Origin: JAJDFU01 sp964641965 | GTDB lineage: Bacteria; Bacteroidota; Bacteroidia; Chitinophagales; Saprospiraceae | Assembly: GCA_964641965.1 (NCBI GenBank) | Contig: CAZXLD010000006.1 | Coordinates: forward strand, 1 to 64,000 | Length of the DNA stretch: 64,000 bases | Direction of reading: 5' to 3' | Shown here: piece by piece, positions 23,609-33,252 of the stretch | How the letters are laid out: each line of letters begins with the position of its first letter | Numbering within the stretch: the first letter of the stretch is position 1 | Position numbers and translations under genes: made by a program | Notes under the pieces: generated by a model | Seen by the model: only the letters and a program-made list of their open reading frames with translations | Told to the model about the DNA's origin: nothing | Databases searched by the model: none

Positions 23609-25417
23609 CTAGTCCATCGTTTCCAGCACCTTAATCTCCACTCGCTGATTGACCTTTTGCTTGGCCAGGTCCTTGTCCAGTTCAATGGGTTCCGATTTCC
23701 CATAGCCTTTGTAGGTTAACTGCTCTGGCGAGATACCTTTGCTGATCAGGTAGGTATAAACTGCTTTTGCCCGTTCGGTTGACAGTTTTTGGCAGTAGTC
23801 TTCCGGGGGGATGGTATTGGTATGACCTCCGATTTCGAATTTCAGGTCCGGTTTGGATATCAACGCCTTGGCCAATTTGTCCAAAGCCGGGTAGGAACTG
23901 GTTTTCAGGCTGGCCTTATCCGAATCAAACTGGACATTGTTGATGATAAAGGTTGCCTTATCTTCCTTTCCCCTGGGCTTGGGCGAGCTACTGAGCACAT
24001 CTTTTGCCAACGTATCCAGAATGGTTTCTTTTTCAGGAGCCACCACGGGAGGAGGAGCCGGAATGACCACCGGGGCTGGAGCCGGAGGAGCTGGCTGAGG
24101 TACCCCGATCCTAATGGTGAAATTAAGGATGTCTTTCGATCCGGGTTCTACCCGAAACCCCAGGTTGCCTGTCTGACCGTTTCGGGTGACAGCCACCTGA
24201 TCATATGGGCCATCTTTGCGAAGGAAGGCAAAGGCGTATTCCCCGGAAAGAGCATTACTGGTCGAAATCGAAAGGGTATCTGAGGTTTGCTTGTTGATCA
24301 AATAGACAATAGACTCAATAGGCCTTCCCTTGGTATCTACTACTTTTCCATTGACCACCACACTTCGCTCGGGTTTGGCTTCCTCCTCCAATTCGATCTC
24401 AAAGATATCGCCATCTGAAACCAGAAAACCTGTCTCCTTGACTTGGTCAATAATGAAGCCATATTCATCTGTGGGTTTATTATACAAAGGACCCAGGTTT
24501 TTTGGGGTACCGCAACGACCATTTGGTTCCATTGAGGCCTTGTATATGTCGTAGCCCCCGAATCCCCCTGGTCGGTCCGAAGCGAAATAAAGTGTTTTGT
24601 TGTCACTGGCAATGAAAGCAGAAACCTCATCCTGCTCTGAATTGATATTAAGGCTCCTGGGGTACGTCCAAAAGCCGTCTGCGCCGATTTTACTGAAATA
24701 AAGATCAAACCCCTTTTTTTCCGGGATATACACCGACAGAACCATGCTGCGTTCGTCGGGCGAAATGGCCATCCCGTCCGTTCCAACCACATAGTCGTTC
24801 AAATCAATGCCCCTCACGTCCAAAAGCCGTTGGGCATCTTCTAATCTTCCCTGTCTGCTCAGGAACATGTACGTTTCTAGGATATTGGCTTCGCGAAGAT
24901 CGTAAATCAACTGTCTTTCAGCTCGCTTATCCAGGTCGTGGAAGAAAAGGGTAATACCCCCTCCCAGACCCACCGGCTTTTTCCATTTGGCCCCATCGAG
25001 TTTTGCCATGAAATAGGGCCCATTTCGTTCCACCCAATTATCCCAGCTCTGGAAATAGACCCGCTGCCCATCGGTGCTAATGTTGGGTTCGTCTTCTCCG
25101 TTAGAGGTATTGATTACCTTGCCCAGGCAGATCGGGTCACTCCATCCTCCATCTACTCGTTGGCTATACCAGATGTCCCCGTCAAAGCGATAACCCGGAC
25201 CCGATTGGGATTTCCGCGCTACAGACCAATCGTCCCATCTTCTTTGAGACCATTTCTGTCCGCCTCGGTCAGACATAAAAAAGAGATACTTCCCATTGGG
25301 GGTAATGGAAAGGTTGGTTTCCCGAAAGGGAGAGTTCAAGTTTTCAAGTTCTTCCAACACCTGGGCCTGAACGGGAATCAGGATCGGTAGAAAAAGAAGG
25401 AATAACAGTTTTTTCAT
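23609..25417 (-). CDS. OmpA-family outer membrane protein with PD40 beta-propeller
   Basis: 602 residues. A signal peptide (1-19, ends VQAQ) precedes WD40-like/PD40 blades (about 30-335; ITPNGKYLFFMSDRGG, ISTDGQRVYFQSW, ISPDERSMVLSVY and TLYFASDRPGGFGGYDIYKA). A carboxypeptidase-regulatory-like beta domain follows (about 357-440), then a proline-rich linker (PQPAPPAPAPVVIPAPPP) and a C-terminal OmpA peptidoglycan-binding domain (about 490-602, with GHTNTIPPEDYCQKLSTERA and YGKSEPIELD). Such proteins anchor envelope machinery to peptidoglycan; some members work with type IX secretion or gliding, but this one has no such neighbours. Confidence 0.93.
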   Translation of the reverse strand: MKKLLFLLFLPILIPVQAQVLEELENLNSPFRETNLSITPNGKYLFFMSDRGGQKWSQRRWDDWSVARKSQSGPGYRFDGDIWYSQRVDGGWSDPICLGKVINTSNGEDEPNISTDGQRVYFQSWDNWVERNGPYFMAKLDGAKWKKPVGLGGGITLFFHDLDKRAERQLIYDLREANILETYMFLSRQGRLEDAQRLLDVRGIDLNDYVVGTDGMAISPDERSMVLSVYIPEKKGFDLYFSKIGADGFWTYPRSLNINSEQDEVSAFIASDNKTLYFASDRPGGFGGYDIYKASMEPNGRCGTPKNLGPLYNKPTDEYGFIIDQVKETGFLVSDGDIFEIELEEEAKPERSVVVNGKVVDTKGRPIESIVYLINKQTSDTLSISTSNALSGEYAFAFLRKDGPYDQVAVTRNGQTGNLGFRVEPGSKDILNFTIRIGVPQPAPPAPAPVVIPAPPPVVAPEKETILDTLAKDVLSSSPKPRGKEDKATFIINNVQFDSDKASLKTSSYPALDKLAKALISKPDLKFEIGGHTNTIPPEDYCQKLSTERAKAVYTYLISKGISPEQLTYKGYGKSEPIELDKDLAKQKVNQRVEIKVLETMD

Positions 25418-25570
25418 AAGAGGTTAATCGGACTTGGATATTGGAGCACTGCCCCAAAGAAATAATTCCGTGATGCATGAAATGGTTCAACCATCCCAAA
25501 ACGCGCATGGAAGAAGATTCCATATACCAAGCAACGATACTCCATAAATGAGATAGGGTAAAAAAACTAC

Positions 25571-25598
25571 TTCAACTTATTAAATAGTTGAATAACTA
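25571..25598. promoter_or_regulatory. candidate BlaI operator
   Basis: Two overlapping inverted repeats 37-64 bases before blaI: TTCAACT/AGTTGAA with an 8-base spacer (25571-25592) and TAGTT-GAAT-AACTA (25585-25598). BlaI-type repressors usually bind dyads of this kind upstream of their own operon. Confidence 0.55.
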
Positions 25599-25634
25599 AA
25601 AAATACGTTATATATTGCCATCAATCAAGATTAC

Positions 25635-26012
25635 ATGAAGAAATTAACCCGCGCCGAAGAAGAGATCATGCACATCATCTGGGCACTGAAAAAGTGCACC
25701 GTCGGAGATATCCGAAATTATATGGAAGAGGTCTTGCATCAGAAAAAACCCCCGCATAGTACCGTTTCCACCCTGGTTCGGATTCTGGATGAAAAAGGGT
25801 TTATCCGCCATGAAGCCTATGGCCGGACCTTCGTATACTTCCCCAAGGTTACCAAAGATGAATACAGCAGCCAATCCTTGCAGCGATTTGTGCAAGATTA
25901 TTTCGAAGGCTCTGCGAATAGCCTGGTTTCCTTTTTGGTAAAGAAAGAGGACCTCAGCTTGGATGATCTCAATCAATTAATTCAACAACTCGAAAAAGGA
26001 GAAGAAGAATGA
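25635..26012 (+). CDS. blaI: BlaI/MecI/CopY-family transcriptional repressor
   Basis: 125 residues. Winged helix pattern: LTRAEEEIMHIIWALKKCTV near the start, then HSTVSTLVRILDEKGFIRHE (about 40-59) and the wing RTFVYFPKVTKDEYS. The acidic, leucine-rich C-terminus (about 80-125) dimerises in this family. It overlaps the following blaR1-like gene by 4 bases. The partner peptidase is expected to inactivate it on signal. Inverted repeats upstream suggest it represses its own operon. In Bacteroidota such pairs often respond to stresses other than beta-lactams. Confidence 0.93.
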   Translation: MKKLTRAEEEIMHIIWALKKCTVGDIRNYMEEVLHQKKPPHSTVSTLVRILDEKGFIRHEAYGRTFVYFPKVTKDEYSSQSLQRFVQDYFEGSANSLVSFLVKKEDLSLDDLNQLIQQLEKGEEE

Positions 26013-27388
26013 ATATGCTCCTACATCTATTGGCAACCACCCTTTGTTGGCTAGCCTTTTTGGGGCTCTACCATTGGGCTTTTCGAAATGAAAAGTTGCT
26101 GCAGCTCAATCGTTTTTACTTGCTAGGGTCTCTGATCACCGGCGCTTTGCTCCCGATTGTAGATGTACCTGGTTTGTTTGCTATGCCGGCTTCTCTGGAC
26201 TCCTACCTGGTTTATCTGCCTGCCTTGACCGTCATTTCTCCTGGTGAGGCACCTTTGGACACTGCCTCGGGCATTGGCATCTGGGAGGTATTGTTTGGAG
26301 TATGGGCTGTGGGGTGGCTATGGTGTCTAGGTCGTTTTCTACTTCAATTTTTATCTATTAGAAGGTATTGGCAACAAGGTGAAGTTGAAAGGCAACAATG
26401 GTATTGGCTAGTTAAAACGGAGCAAGTGGAAAGCCCTTTTTCTTTTTTCCATCTGGTTTTCTGGAAAGCCGGTTGCCGATTGGACACCCCTCAAGCCCAA
26501 ACCATACTTCGCCATGAGGAGGCTCATATTCGGCAGTGGCATAGCCTGGATATCCTATGCCTTGAATGGATCGGGACTTTCTTTTGGTGGAACCCGGTCT
26601 GGCACCTGTATCAAAAGGCTATCCGGGAGGTTCATGAATATCTGGCCGATCAGTACGCCCTGGAAACTACCGATACCCAGGCATACGGACATTTGTTGAT
26701 CGAGCAATGCCTGAAAGGCCCCCACCTGGCCATATCCCACGGTTGGAATCACTCATCTCTTAAAAATAGAATTCACATGATGACAAAGAAATCATCCTCT
26801 CAAATGGCTATCTGGAAGTATAGCCTCAGTCTGCCACTGGCAGCAGCTCTATTGATAGCCTGCGAACAGGCCAAACAAATGGAAGCCCCTTTGGAAGATA
26901 TCTATACTACTGATGCGCTAGATGAAGCTGTAGTAACTGGTTATAGGGGGCAAGTATCCGCTGACGCAACCCCGGTCCTGGACACCACCTTCACCGTTGA
27001 TCCAGAGACCTATGCCACAAAAATGGAGGTCAAGGAAGTGTATAAAGAAGTGGAGCAAATGCCAACTTATGGGGACTGCGGTTCTTTGTCCAAAGGAGCT
27101 CTGGCAGACTGTTCGGCCAACAATATTCTCACCTACATCTACAAGAATATTAAATATCCTGCTGCTGCAAGAAAAGCAGGTATTGAAGGCATGGCTGTAG
27201 TCCGCTTGATGGTATCGAAAGAAGGTAAAGTTGAAGGGGTAAGGATTCTAAGGTCTTTACATCCTTCCATCGACCAGGAGGTATATGATCTGGTAGAGAG
27301 TATGCCTGACCAATGGCAGCCTGGTCTTCACAGAAACCAACCGGTAAATGTGGAACTGGTCCTGCCGATAAAATTCAGAATGGAATAA
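26009..27388 (+). CDS. BlaR1/M56-family membrane metallopeptidase with TonB-like C-terminus
   Basis: 459 residues. Membrane helices are near 5-22, 37-55, 90-115 and about 268-285. The cytoplasmic zinc peptidase motif is HEEAH at 169-173 with a third ligand in EVHEYLADQYA (Glu210). Instead of a penicillin-binding sensor domain, the outside part ends in a TonB-C-like domain (about 375-459; YPAAARKAGIEGMAVVRLMV and NVELVLPIKFR). This fusion is frequent in Bacteroidota. The lack of a penicillin sensor suggests another signal. It is co-translated with blaI through a 4-base overlap and followed by a terminator. Confidence 0.93.
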   Translation: MNMLLHLLATTLCWLAFLGLYHWAFRNEKLLQLNRFYLLGSLITGALLPIVDVPGLFAMPASLDSYLVYLPALTVISPGEAPLDTASGIGIWEVLFGVWAVGWLWCLGRFLLQFLSIRRYWQQGEVERQQWYWLVKTEQVESPFSFFHLVFWKAGCRLDTPQAQTILRHEEAHIRQWHSLDILCLEWIGTFFWWNPVWHLYQKAIREVHEYLADQYALETTDTQAYGHLLIEQCLKGPHLAISHGWNHSSLKNRIHMMTKKSSSQMAIWKYSLSLPLAAALLIACEQAKQMEAPLEDIYTTDALDEAVVTGYRGQVSADATPVLDTTFTVDPETYATKMEVKEVYKEVEQMPTYGDCGSLSKGALADCSANNILTYIYKNIKYPAAARKAGIEGMAVVRLMVSKEGKVEGVRILRSLHPSIDQEVYDLVESMPDQWQPGLHRNQPVNVELVLPIKFRME

Positions 27389-27414
27389 GGTTTACCTTTG
27401 AATCACCCGACATC

Positions 27415-27441
27415 AGCCTCGACCTCGGTCGGGGCTTTTTT
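27415..27441 (+). terminator. rho-independent terminator of blaI-blaR1
   Basis: AGCCTCGACC, a 2-base loop, then GGTCGGGGCT and six T. Ten pairs (one G-U), 26 bases after the stop codon. Confidence 0.85.
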
Positions 27442-27587
27442 ATGAAGAGGGCTGCCTATGCCAGGCTGGAATGTGCTTTTCCAGGGAGATCATTTTATTA
27501 CCTTCAACTTACAATTAATGCACCTTTAACTTGCTCCGTTGATAGTCAAAGCAGCATCTAAGTTGTTTCCTTGATCAAAGGTTTATT

Positions 27588-27595
27588 TACCTTTG
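27588..27595 (+). promoter_or_regulatory. -7 promoter box of gcvP
   Basis: TACCTTTG fits TAnnTTTG. It predicts a transcript start near 27602, about 33 bases before the ATG at 27635, and so excludes the in-frame TTG at 27593 as start. Confidence 0.6.
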
Positions 27596-27634
27596 CTTAA
27601 CGTTCCTAACCAACAAAATAGATCGCTATATAAC

Positions 27635-30556
27635 ATGAGCAAGATTGCCTATTTCGATCAATTTAAGCAGAGACATATCGGTGTTTCAGAAGCTCACCTT
27701 TCTGAAATGCTGGAAGAAATCGGAGTTGACACATTGGATCAACTGATTGATGAAACCGTGCCAGACAGCATTCGGCTGGATAAAGCATTGGAATTGCCGG
27801 AGGCATTGTCAGAACATGCTTTTCTAAAATTTATAGAAACAGTTGGTCAAAAGAACGAGGTCTTCCAATCCTATATTGGGCAAGGGTTTTATGATACGAT
27901 CACACCTTCAGTTATCCTGCGCAATATCTTCCAGAATCCGGGCTGGTATACCCAATACACCCCCTACCAGGCGGAGATTGCCCAAGGACGGTTGGAGGCG
28001 CTGCTCAATTTCCAAACCATGGTCAGCGATTTGACCGGTTTACCCATTGCCAATGCAAGTTTGCTTGATGAAGGCACTGCAGCAGCCGAGGCTATGGCCA
28101 TGTTCTACGGGCTGAAGAATAAACGTGTAAAAGACCAGCCTGTTCGGCGGCTTCTGGTTTCCGATCAGGTATCTGCATCCACGCTTGCAGTATTGCATAC
28201 CCGGGCTACACCCATGGATATTGAAGTGGTGGTACAGCCGGTTTCCGAATTCGAACTGGATGAAACAGTATTCGGGATAATGCTCCAATATCCAACAGGG
28301 AGCGGTGCAGTTGAGGATTATCGGGCCTTGACTCAGGAGGCCGAAGCTAAAGGCGTTTTTGTAACGGTTGCAGCAGATTTACTCAGCCTGGCTTTGCTGA
28401 TCCCTCCCGGAGAATGGGGGGCAGACTGTGTAGTTGGTAATTCGCAGCGATTTGGTGTACCTATGGGTTACGGTGGGCCTCACGCAGCCTTTTTTGCTTG
28501 TAAGGATGCCTACAAGCGACAAATTCCCGGGCGCATCATTGGGGTTTCAAAGGATAGTCACGGGCACCAAGCCTATCGAATGGCTCTTCAAACGCGGGAA
28601 CAGCATATCCGGCGCGAGAAAGCAACCTCCAATATCTGTACAGCCCAGGCCTTATTGGCTATTATGGCTGGGATGTATGCCGTTTATCATGGGCCGGAAG
28701 GGATCAAAGCCATTGCCGAACGCGTGCACGGATTAACCCAGATCCTGGACCACAACTTGAAGCAAATCGGGTATATGCAATCCAATACCCATTTCTTTGA
28801 TACACTCTCGGTTGTGGTCAGTCATCATCAGGCGGATATGATCAAGGCGATGTGCCACGAACGGAAAATCAATCTGTTTTACCGTGACGACCGAATACAG
28901 ATCAGCCTGGACGAAACGACTACCCTGGAAGAGGTGGAAGTGCTTTCTTCTATTTTCGCTGCTGCGCACGAAACAGCACATGTATTTGTAGGCAGGGAAA
29001 TGGCCGGCTACCAAATACCTGAGCCATTGGCTCGGCGTTCCGACTTTCTGACACATCCAGTCTTCAACAACTTCCATACCGAGACCCAGCTCATGCGCTA
29101 CATCAAGCGTCTGGAAAACCGGGATCTTTCACTTACCCACTCCATGATTCCGCTGGGATCGTGTACCATGAAGCTGAATGCAGCTACTCAATTGATTCCG
29201 GTGAGCTGGCCGGCATTCGCCCATTTGCATCCCTTTGCACCAATCGAACAAACACAGGGGTACCAGCAAGTTTTTGAAGAGTTGGAAGCGTACTTGTCAG
29301 AAATTACCGGCTTTGCTGCCTGTTCATTGCAGCCCAACTCCGGGGCACAAGGCGAATATACCGGCTTAATGACCATTCGGGCCTATCACGAAGCGAATGG
29401 AGATACACACCGGAAAGTCGCGCTCATTCCTGAGTCGGCTCATGGTACCAATCCAGCCAGTGCCGTCATGGCAGGTATGAAAGTAGTGGTAGTGAAGTGT
29501 GATGAACGCGGGAATATTGATGTTGAAGACCTGAAAGCGAAAGCTGCCAAACATAGTGCAGAATTAGCTGCCTTAATGGTTACTTACCCTTCTACGCACG
29601 GGGTTTTTGAAACAGCCATACAGGAAATTTGTCAGGTAATTCACGACCATGGTGGTAAGGTGTATATGGACGGGGCCAATATGAATGCGCAGGTCGGACT
29701 GACCAGCCCAGCCATTATCGGTGCGGATGTGTGTCACCTTAATCTGCATAAGACGTTTGCCATTCCGCACGGAGGTGGTGGTCCAGGGATGGGGCCTATT
29801 TGTGTGCATGAAAGTCTGAAGCCTTTTCTGCCGAAACATCCGCTTATTGAAACGGGTGGTGAAAACGGGATTTCAGCTGTTGCTTCTGCGCCTTGGGGCA
29901 GTGCCAGCATCCTCTTGATTTCGTATGCTTATATCCGCCTATTGGGCAAAAAAGGGTTGACGGAAGCAACCCGGTATGCCATATTAAATGCCAATTACAT
30001 CAAGGCTCGATTAGAGGCTAATCAGGCCTATGAAGTCTTGTATGTTGGGGAGAAGGGAAGAGCTGCGCACGAACTGATCATTGATCTTCGCCCATTCAAG
30101 TCGTTGATATCCGCTGCGGATGTGGCCAAACGCCTCATGGATTACGGGTTTCACGCGCCAACCCTGTCCTTTCCGGTAGCCGGAACCATCATGATTGAAC
30201 CTACGGAAAGTGAGGATAAACCTGAGTTGGACCGTTTCTGCGATGCCATGCTTTCCATCCGCCGTGAAATAGATGAAATTGCTTCCGGCGTGTGGGATCA
30301 ATCCAACAATGTGCTCCACAATGCGCCGCATACGCTCGAGATAATGACTGCGGATCGATGGGAAATGCCCTACAGCCGGACACAAGCGGCGTGGCCATTG
30401 CCATATTTGAGGACAGGACACAAGTTCTGGGCTGCTGTTGGCCGGATCGATAATGCTGGTGGCGACCGCAACTTGATCTGTACCTGTCCTCCCCTGGAAG
30501 CCTATGAAGAACGGGATGAGTTGGTGGGTAATGTAGAATCGGATCGCAATCTTTGA
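27635..30556 (+). CDS. gcvP: glycine dehydrogenase (decarboxylating), P-protein
   Basis: 973 residues from the ATG at 27635 ([16 protein letters not shown], the normal N-terminus); an upstream TTG lies inside the promoter box. Homodimeric fused form (N and C halves in one chain). The pyridoxal-phosphate lysine is Lys706 in [18 protein letters not shown]. Further motifs: [14 protein letters not shown] near 500 and [12 protein letters not shown] near 565. The P-protein decarboxylates glycine and passes aminomethyl to lipoyl-GcvH. gcvT and gcvH are not in this window. Confidence 0.97.
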   Translation: MSKIAYFDQFKQRHIGVSEAHLSEMLEEIGVDTLDQLIDETVPDSIRLDKALELPEALSEHAFLKFIETVGQKNEVFQSYIGQGFYDTITPSVILRNIFQNPGWYTQYTPYQAEIAQGRLEALLNFQTMVSDLTGLPIANASLLDEGTAAAEAMAMFYGLKNKRVKDQPVRRLLVSDQVSASTLAVLHTRATPMDIEVVVQPVSEFELDETVFGIMLQYPTGSGAVEDYRALTQEAEAKGVFVTVAADLLSLALLIPPGEWGADCVVGNSQRFGVPMGYGGPHAAFFACKDAYKRQIPGRIIGVSKDSHGHQAYRMALQTREQHIRREKATSNICTAQALLAIMAGMYAVYHGPEGIKAIAERVHGLTQILDHNLKQIGYMQSNTHFFDTLSVVVSHHQADMIKAMCHERKINLFYRDDRIQISLDETTTLEEVEVLSSIFAAAHETAHVFVGREMAGYQIPEPLARRSDFLTHPVFNNFHTETQLMRYIKRLENRDLSLTHSMIPLGSCTMKLNAATQLIPVSWPAFAHLHPFAPIEQTQGYQQVFEELEAYLSEITGFAACSLQPNSGAQGEYTGLMTIRAYHEANGDTHRKVALIPESAHGTNPASAVMAGMKVVVVKCDERGNIDVEDLKAKAAKHSAELAALMVTYPSTHGVFETAIQEICQVIHDHGGKVYMDGANMNAQVGLTSPAIIGADVCHLNLHKTFAIPHGGGGPGMGPICVHESLKPFLPKHPLIETGGENGISAVASAPWGSASILLISYAYIRLLGKKGLTEATRYAILNANYIKARLEANQAYEVLYVGEKGRAAHELIIDLRPFKSLISAADVAKRLMDYGFHAPTLSFPVAGTIMIEPTESEDKPELDRFCDAMLSIRREIDEIASGVWDQSNNVLHNAPHTLEIMTADRWEMPYSRTQAAWPLPYLRTGHKFWAAVGRIDNAGGDRNLICTCPPLEAYEERDELVGNVESDRNL

Positions 30557-30736
30557 TCCCGATAACTAACTCGCTTTTAAAGAAGAGGGGAGGGTTAGGG
30601 GCTTCAGCATAGCGATGCTGCCTCCCAACAGGGGGGTCTGTGCTGTAGAACAGAAGAATATAAACGGAATGGGAACGGCGGATTCGTTCGCCACCCATTC
30701 TTATAAATGGATTGAACAGCCCAGTCCACCGGCGAT

Positions 30737-30770
30737 AGTTTTAAACATTTTGAACGAGTTTTAAACATTT
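30737..30770. repeat. two direct repeats before the Uma2 gene
   Basis: AGTTTTAAACATTT occurs at 30737-30750 and 30757-30770, 20 bases apart (about two helical turns), and each contains the dyad GTTT-T-AAAC. They lie 49-82 bases before the start codon, in an AT-rich stretch; possibly an operator. Confidence 0.45.
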
Positions 30771-30818
30771 GTTTGATTTTTAAAACAAATTGTATACATT
30801 GTATAAAACTCGTTGGGT

Positions 30819-31433
30819 ATGCAATTATCCTTTGATCCCGAAGGCTTAACGAAGGCCAAGCGGTTTAGCAGTGAGATGACGGAGGAAGAATTTTTCCAAT
30901 TTTGTGGAGAAAATAGCCCCTACCGGATTGAACGGGACCCGAATGGCACCGTAATCATGGAGCCGCCAGTAGGTACTGAAAGCGGTTTTTTTGAAAATAA
31001 GGTAAATGCCGCGCTGGAAAAGTGGAACCAGGAACAGAACCCGCTTGTGGGTATCACGGTCAGCCCTTCCGGTGGATATGTATTGGCGAATGGGGCCACT
31101 CGCTCGGCAGATGCATCCTGGATATCGTTAGCGCGATTGCGAGGGTTTTCCAAAGAAGACCTGAAAGCGTTTCTGCCTCAAGCTCCGGAATTCGTGGTTG
31201 AAATCCGGTCTCCTGCTGATCAGCTCGAACGACTGTTTTCCAAAATGGAAGAGTGGATTGAAAACGGCGTGTTGTTAGCTTGGTTAATTGATCCGATGGA
31301 GCAAAAATCCTATCTGTATCGCCCTGATAGACCAGTTGAGCAGGTGTTGGGTTTCGAAAACGAACTATCGGGGGAAGAGGTGTTGTCTGGGTTTCAGTTT
31401 AACCTTAGCACCTTGAGAATGCCAGCATTTTAG
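30819..31433 (+). CDS. Uma2-family (DUF820) PD-(D/E)XK protein
   Basis: 204 residues from the ATG at 30819 (an in-frame TTG 6 bases before is possible). Visible family signs: MTEEEFFQFCGEN near 22-34, a SADASWIS strand near 98 matching the usual PDvaf position, PEFVVEIRSPADQLE near 124-138 and KMEEWIENGVLLAWLIDP near 143-160, giving the D-E-K nuclease-like triad. Uma2 proteins are widespread in Bacteroidota and cyanobacteria; biochemical roles are unclear. It stands alone with an AT-rich upstream region containing repeated elements. Confidence 0.88.
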   Translation: MQLSFDPEGLTKAKRFSSEMTEEEFFQFCGENSPYRIERDPNGTVIMEPPVGTESGFFENKVNAALEKWNQEQNPLVGITVSPSGGYVLANGATRSADASWISLARLRGFSKEDLKAFLPQAPEFVVEIRSPADQLERLFSKMEEWIENGVLLAWLIDPMEQKSYLYRPDRPVEQVLGFENELSGEEVLSGFQFNLSTLRMPAF

Positions 31434-31445
31434 AAGGTTAAGGAA

Positions 31446-33059
31446 TCAGTCAATGGGGATAAACACCCATTCCCCACCATTGTCGCCGAAAAGAGGCCTT
31501 GCCAATGGAGTCTGATTGGCATATTTGGGTATTTCCAATTTCAAGTACTTTTCGATTTCATACGCATCAGACGGACTCGTCAGGTTTGCCAGATAGTCCA
31601 ATAATAAGAATGCAAAGGGACTGTGTTGCTCCCCAGGCACCAAATCCTTCACGAGTTCAATGCGTCCGCTCGATAATAGCCACCTGGCTCGGTCTTTTGG
31701 CCAATCGTCCGGCTTTGTCGGTACCGTTTGCGTCATACTTCCGGCAAAACAAGCATCCGCAATTACCAATAATTTGAGTGCCCTGATCTTGTTAAAGGCA
31801 GTTAGTTGGGCATGGTTGCCAAAAGGCGCATCAAACAACATCCAATATCCTTCTTCGAACACATCTTCATAAATACCATGACCGGCAAAATAGATGACCA
31901 CCTCATCTTGGGGTCTGGCAGTTACGATTAGTTTTCGGAGCGCTGATTTAACGTTTTCGAGGTCGGCAATTGCATCATATAAGGTGTCGCTTACCACAAA
32001 TCCATACTGTTTCTGAAGCAGTTGGGTAAACGCTCTTGCATCATTGATAGGGGACTCTAAAGGCGAAAGTCCTCGGTAGCCGTATTTTTCAACAGCAATG
32101 CTAAGTAAGTAACGCGTCGGTTTGTCATTTTGCACAACTTGGTCATCCTCAAATAGCAGCCTTATGGTATCTCTAGCAACAAGGCCGGAATGTGAAATGG
32201 CTTCCAGGAAAAACTCGTTTTGGCCGGTCAATAAGGAAACCGAATGCCTCCACAAGCCATCCGAAGCATATACCCCGACTGGCTGGCCGTTGATGGTGAA
32301 CTGCTTCAGCCCCTCATATGAAAAAGCAAATCCTTTCAGGGTGTAGTTGGTTGCATTCACCCGGATGACACCTCGATTGTCTTCATATAGATCGGGATCC
32401 GGTTGGTAGGGCCGGATAATCGGAGTTAGTGCCCTTGTGAGACTATTATCCGATGATGGAACGGGTTCTGTGCTGTAGCTGGCAGAGTCTCCAGATTGAC
32501 TGTGCCAAAGCATCTGGGTCTCCAGATTTTTCTCCACGATCTCCAGATTTTGCCAATTACTTCCTTCCAGGGTATTATCCTTTAATCCTAAAAGTGTCTT
32601 GGTGGTCAGCCAGGAAGGAGGGCTGACATTTTGAATCCCTGGATTGAATGCAGTGGAGGTGCGTTTTTGAAAATGATTGAGCAAAGCCGCGTCTACGAAC
32701 TCCGTCAACTTGAACTTTTTGGCAAGCTCCAACAGTCGATTCAGCTCCCTCTCTCCCTCGACTGGATTCGAGTTGAGCAGATCGGGAACACGCTGGATAC
32801 CAGTTATGAGGCTTCCTATACGCTCTCTGTTTCTTTTTTTGCGAATGGATTTGTTTAGCTCCTCATTTTCGATCTCCAGTTCATAACCTCCCAGTGCTTC
32901 CAATTCCTGCGCGTAAACATCCTTGATTTCAGCCTTGCTAAACTGTTGCTCTTGTTCTTGCTGGCCGAATAGAGGGATACACGGGAGGAAGCATAGTAGG
33001 AAAAGGATGGGTCTGGAAAAGACGAGGAAAGACTGTTTAGAAAGAAGTGTAAGCCGCAT
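31446..33059 (-). CDS. exported caspase-like (peptidase C14) protein
   Basis: 537 residues. A signal peptide (about 12-33, ends LFGQ) leads into a helical charged region (about 35-110), then a beta-rich middle (about 220-310) with a domain like those preceding caspases in Bacteroidota. The caspase domain is about 315-530: RYLLSIAVEKYG, VVIYFAGHG with catalytic His394 and LLVIADACFAGS with Cys437. Both dyad residues are intact. Metacaspase-like enzymes cut after basic residues; the substrate is unknown. The signal peptide puts it outside the cytoplasm. The gene upstream on the same strand encodes a glycine-rich exported protein. Confidence 0.9.
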   Translation of the reverse strand: MRLTLLSKQSFLVFSRPILFLLCFLPCIPLFGQQEQEQQFSKAEIKDVYAQELEALGGYELEIENEELNKSIRKKRNRERIGSLITGIQRVPDLLNSNPVEGERELNRLLELAKKFKLTEFVDAALLNHFQKRTSTAFNPGIQNVSPPSWLTTKTLLGLKDNTLEGSNWQNLEIVEKNLETQMLWHSQSGDSASYSTEPVPSSDNSLTRALTPIIRPYQPDPDLYEDNRGVIRVNATNYTLKGFAFSYEGLKQFTINGQPVGVYASDGLWRHSVSLLTGQNEFFLEAISHSGLVARDTIRLLFEDDQVVQNDKPTRYLLSIAVEKYGYRGLSPLESPINDARAFTQLLQKQYGFVVSDTLYDAIADLENVKSALRKLIVTARPQDEVVIYFAGHGIYEDVFEEGYWMLFDAPFGNHAQLTAFNKIRALKLLVIADACFAGSMTQTVPTKPDDWPKDRARWLLSSGRIELVKDLVPGEQHSPFAFLLLDYLANLTSPSDAYEIEKYLKLEIPKYANQTPLARPLFGDNGGEWVFIPID

Positions 33060-33252
33060 AAAACTTTTTCCTGGATTTAGCCAAGCGGAAATTTACAAGT
33101 AATTTTCTTGTAGGAGCGAATGAGGCCTCCAATTTGTAGAATAACTACTCACGCTATCCAAGTGGTGCCAAGCTTTGTGCAGGGATCTACCTCGCCTTTG
33201 CAGATTCGCACTTTTTGTAATCTTATGTTTGGAAAGCTTGAGGTGGATTAGC

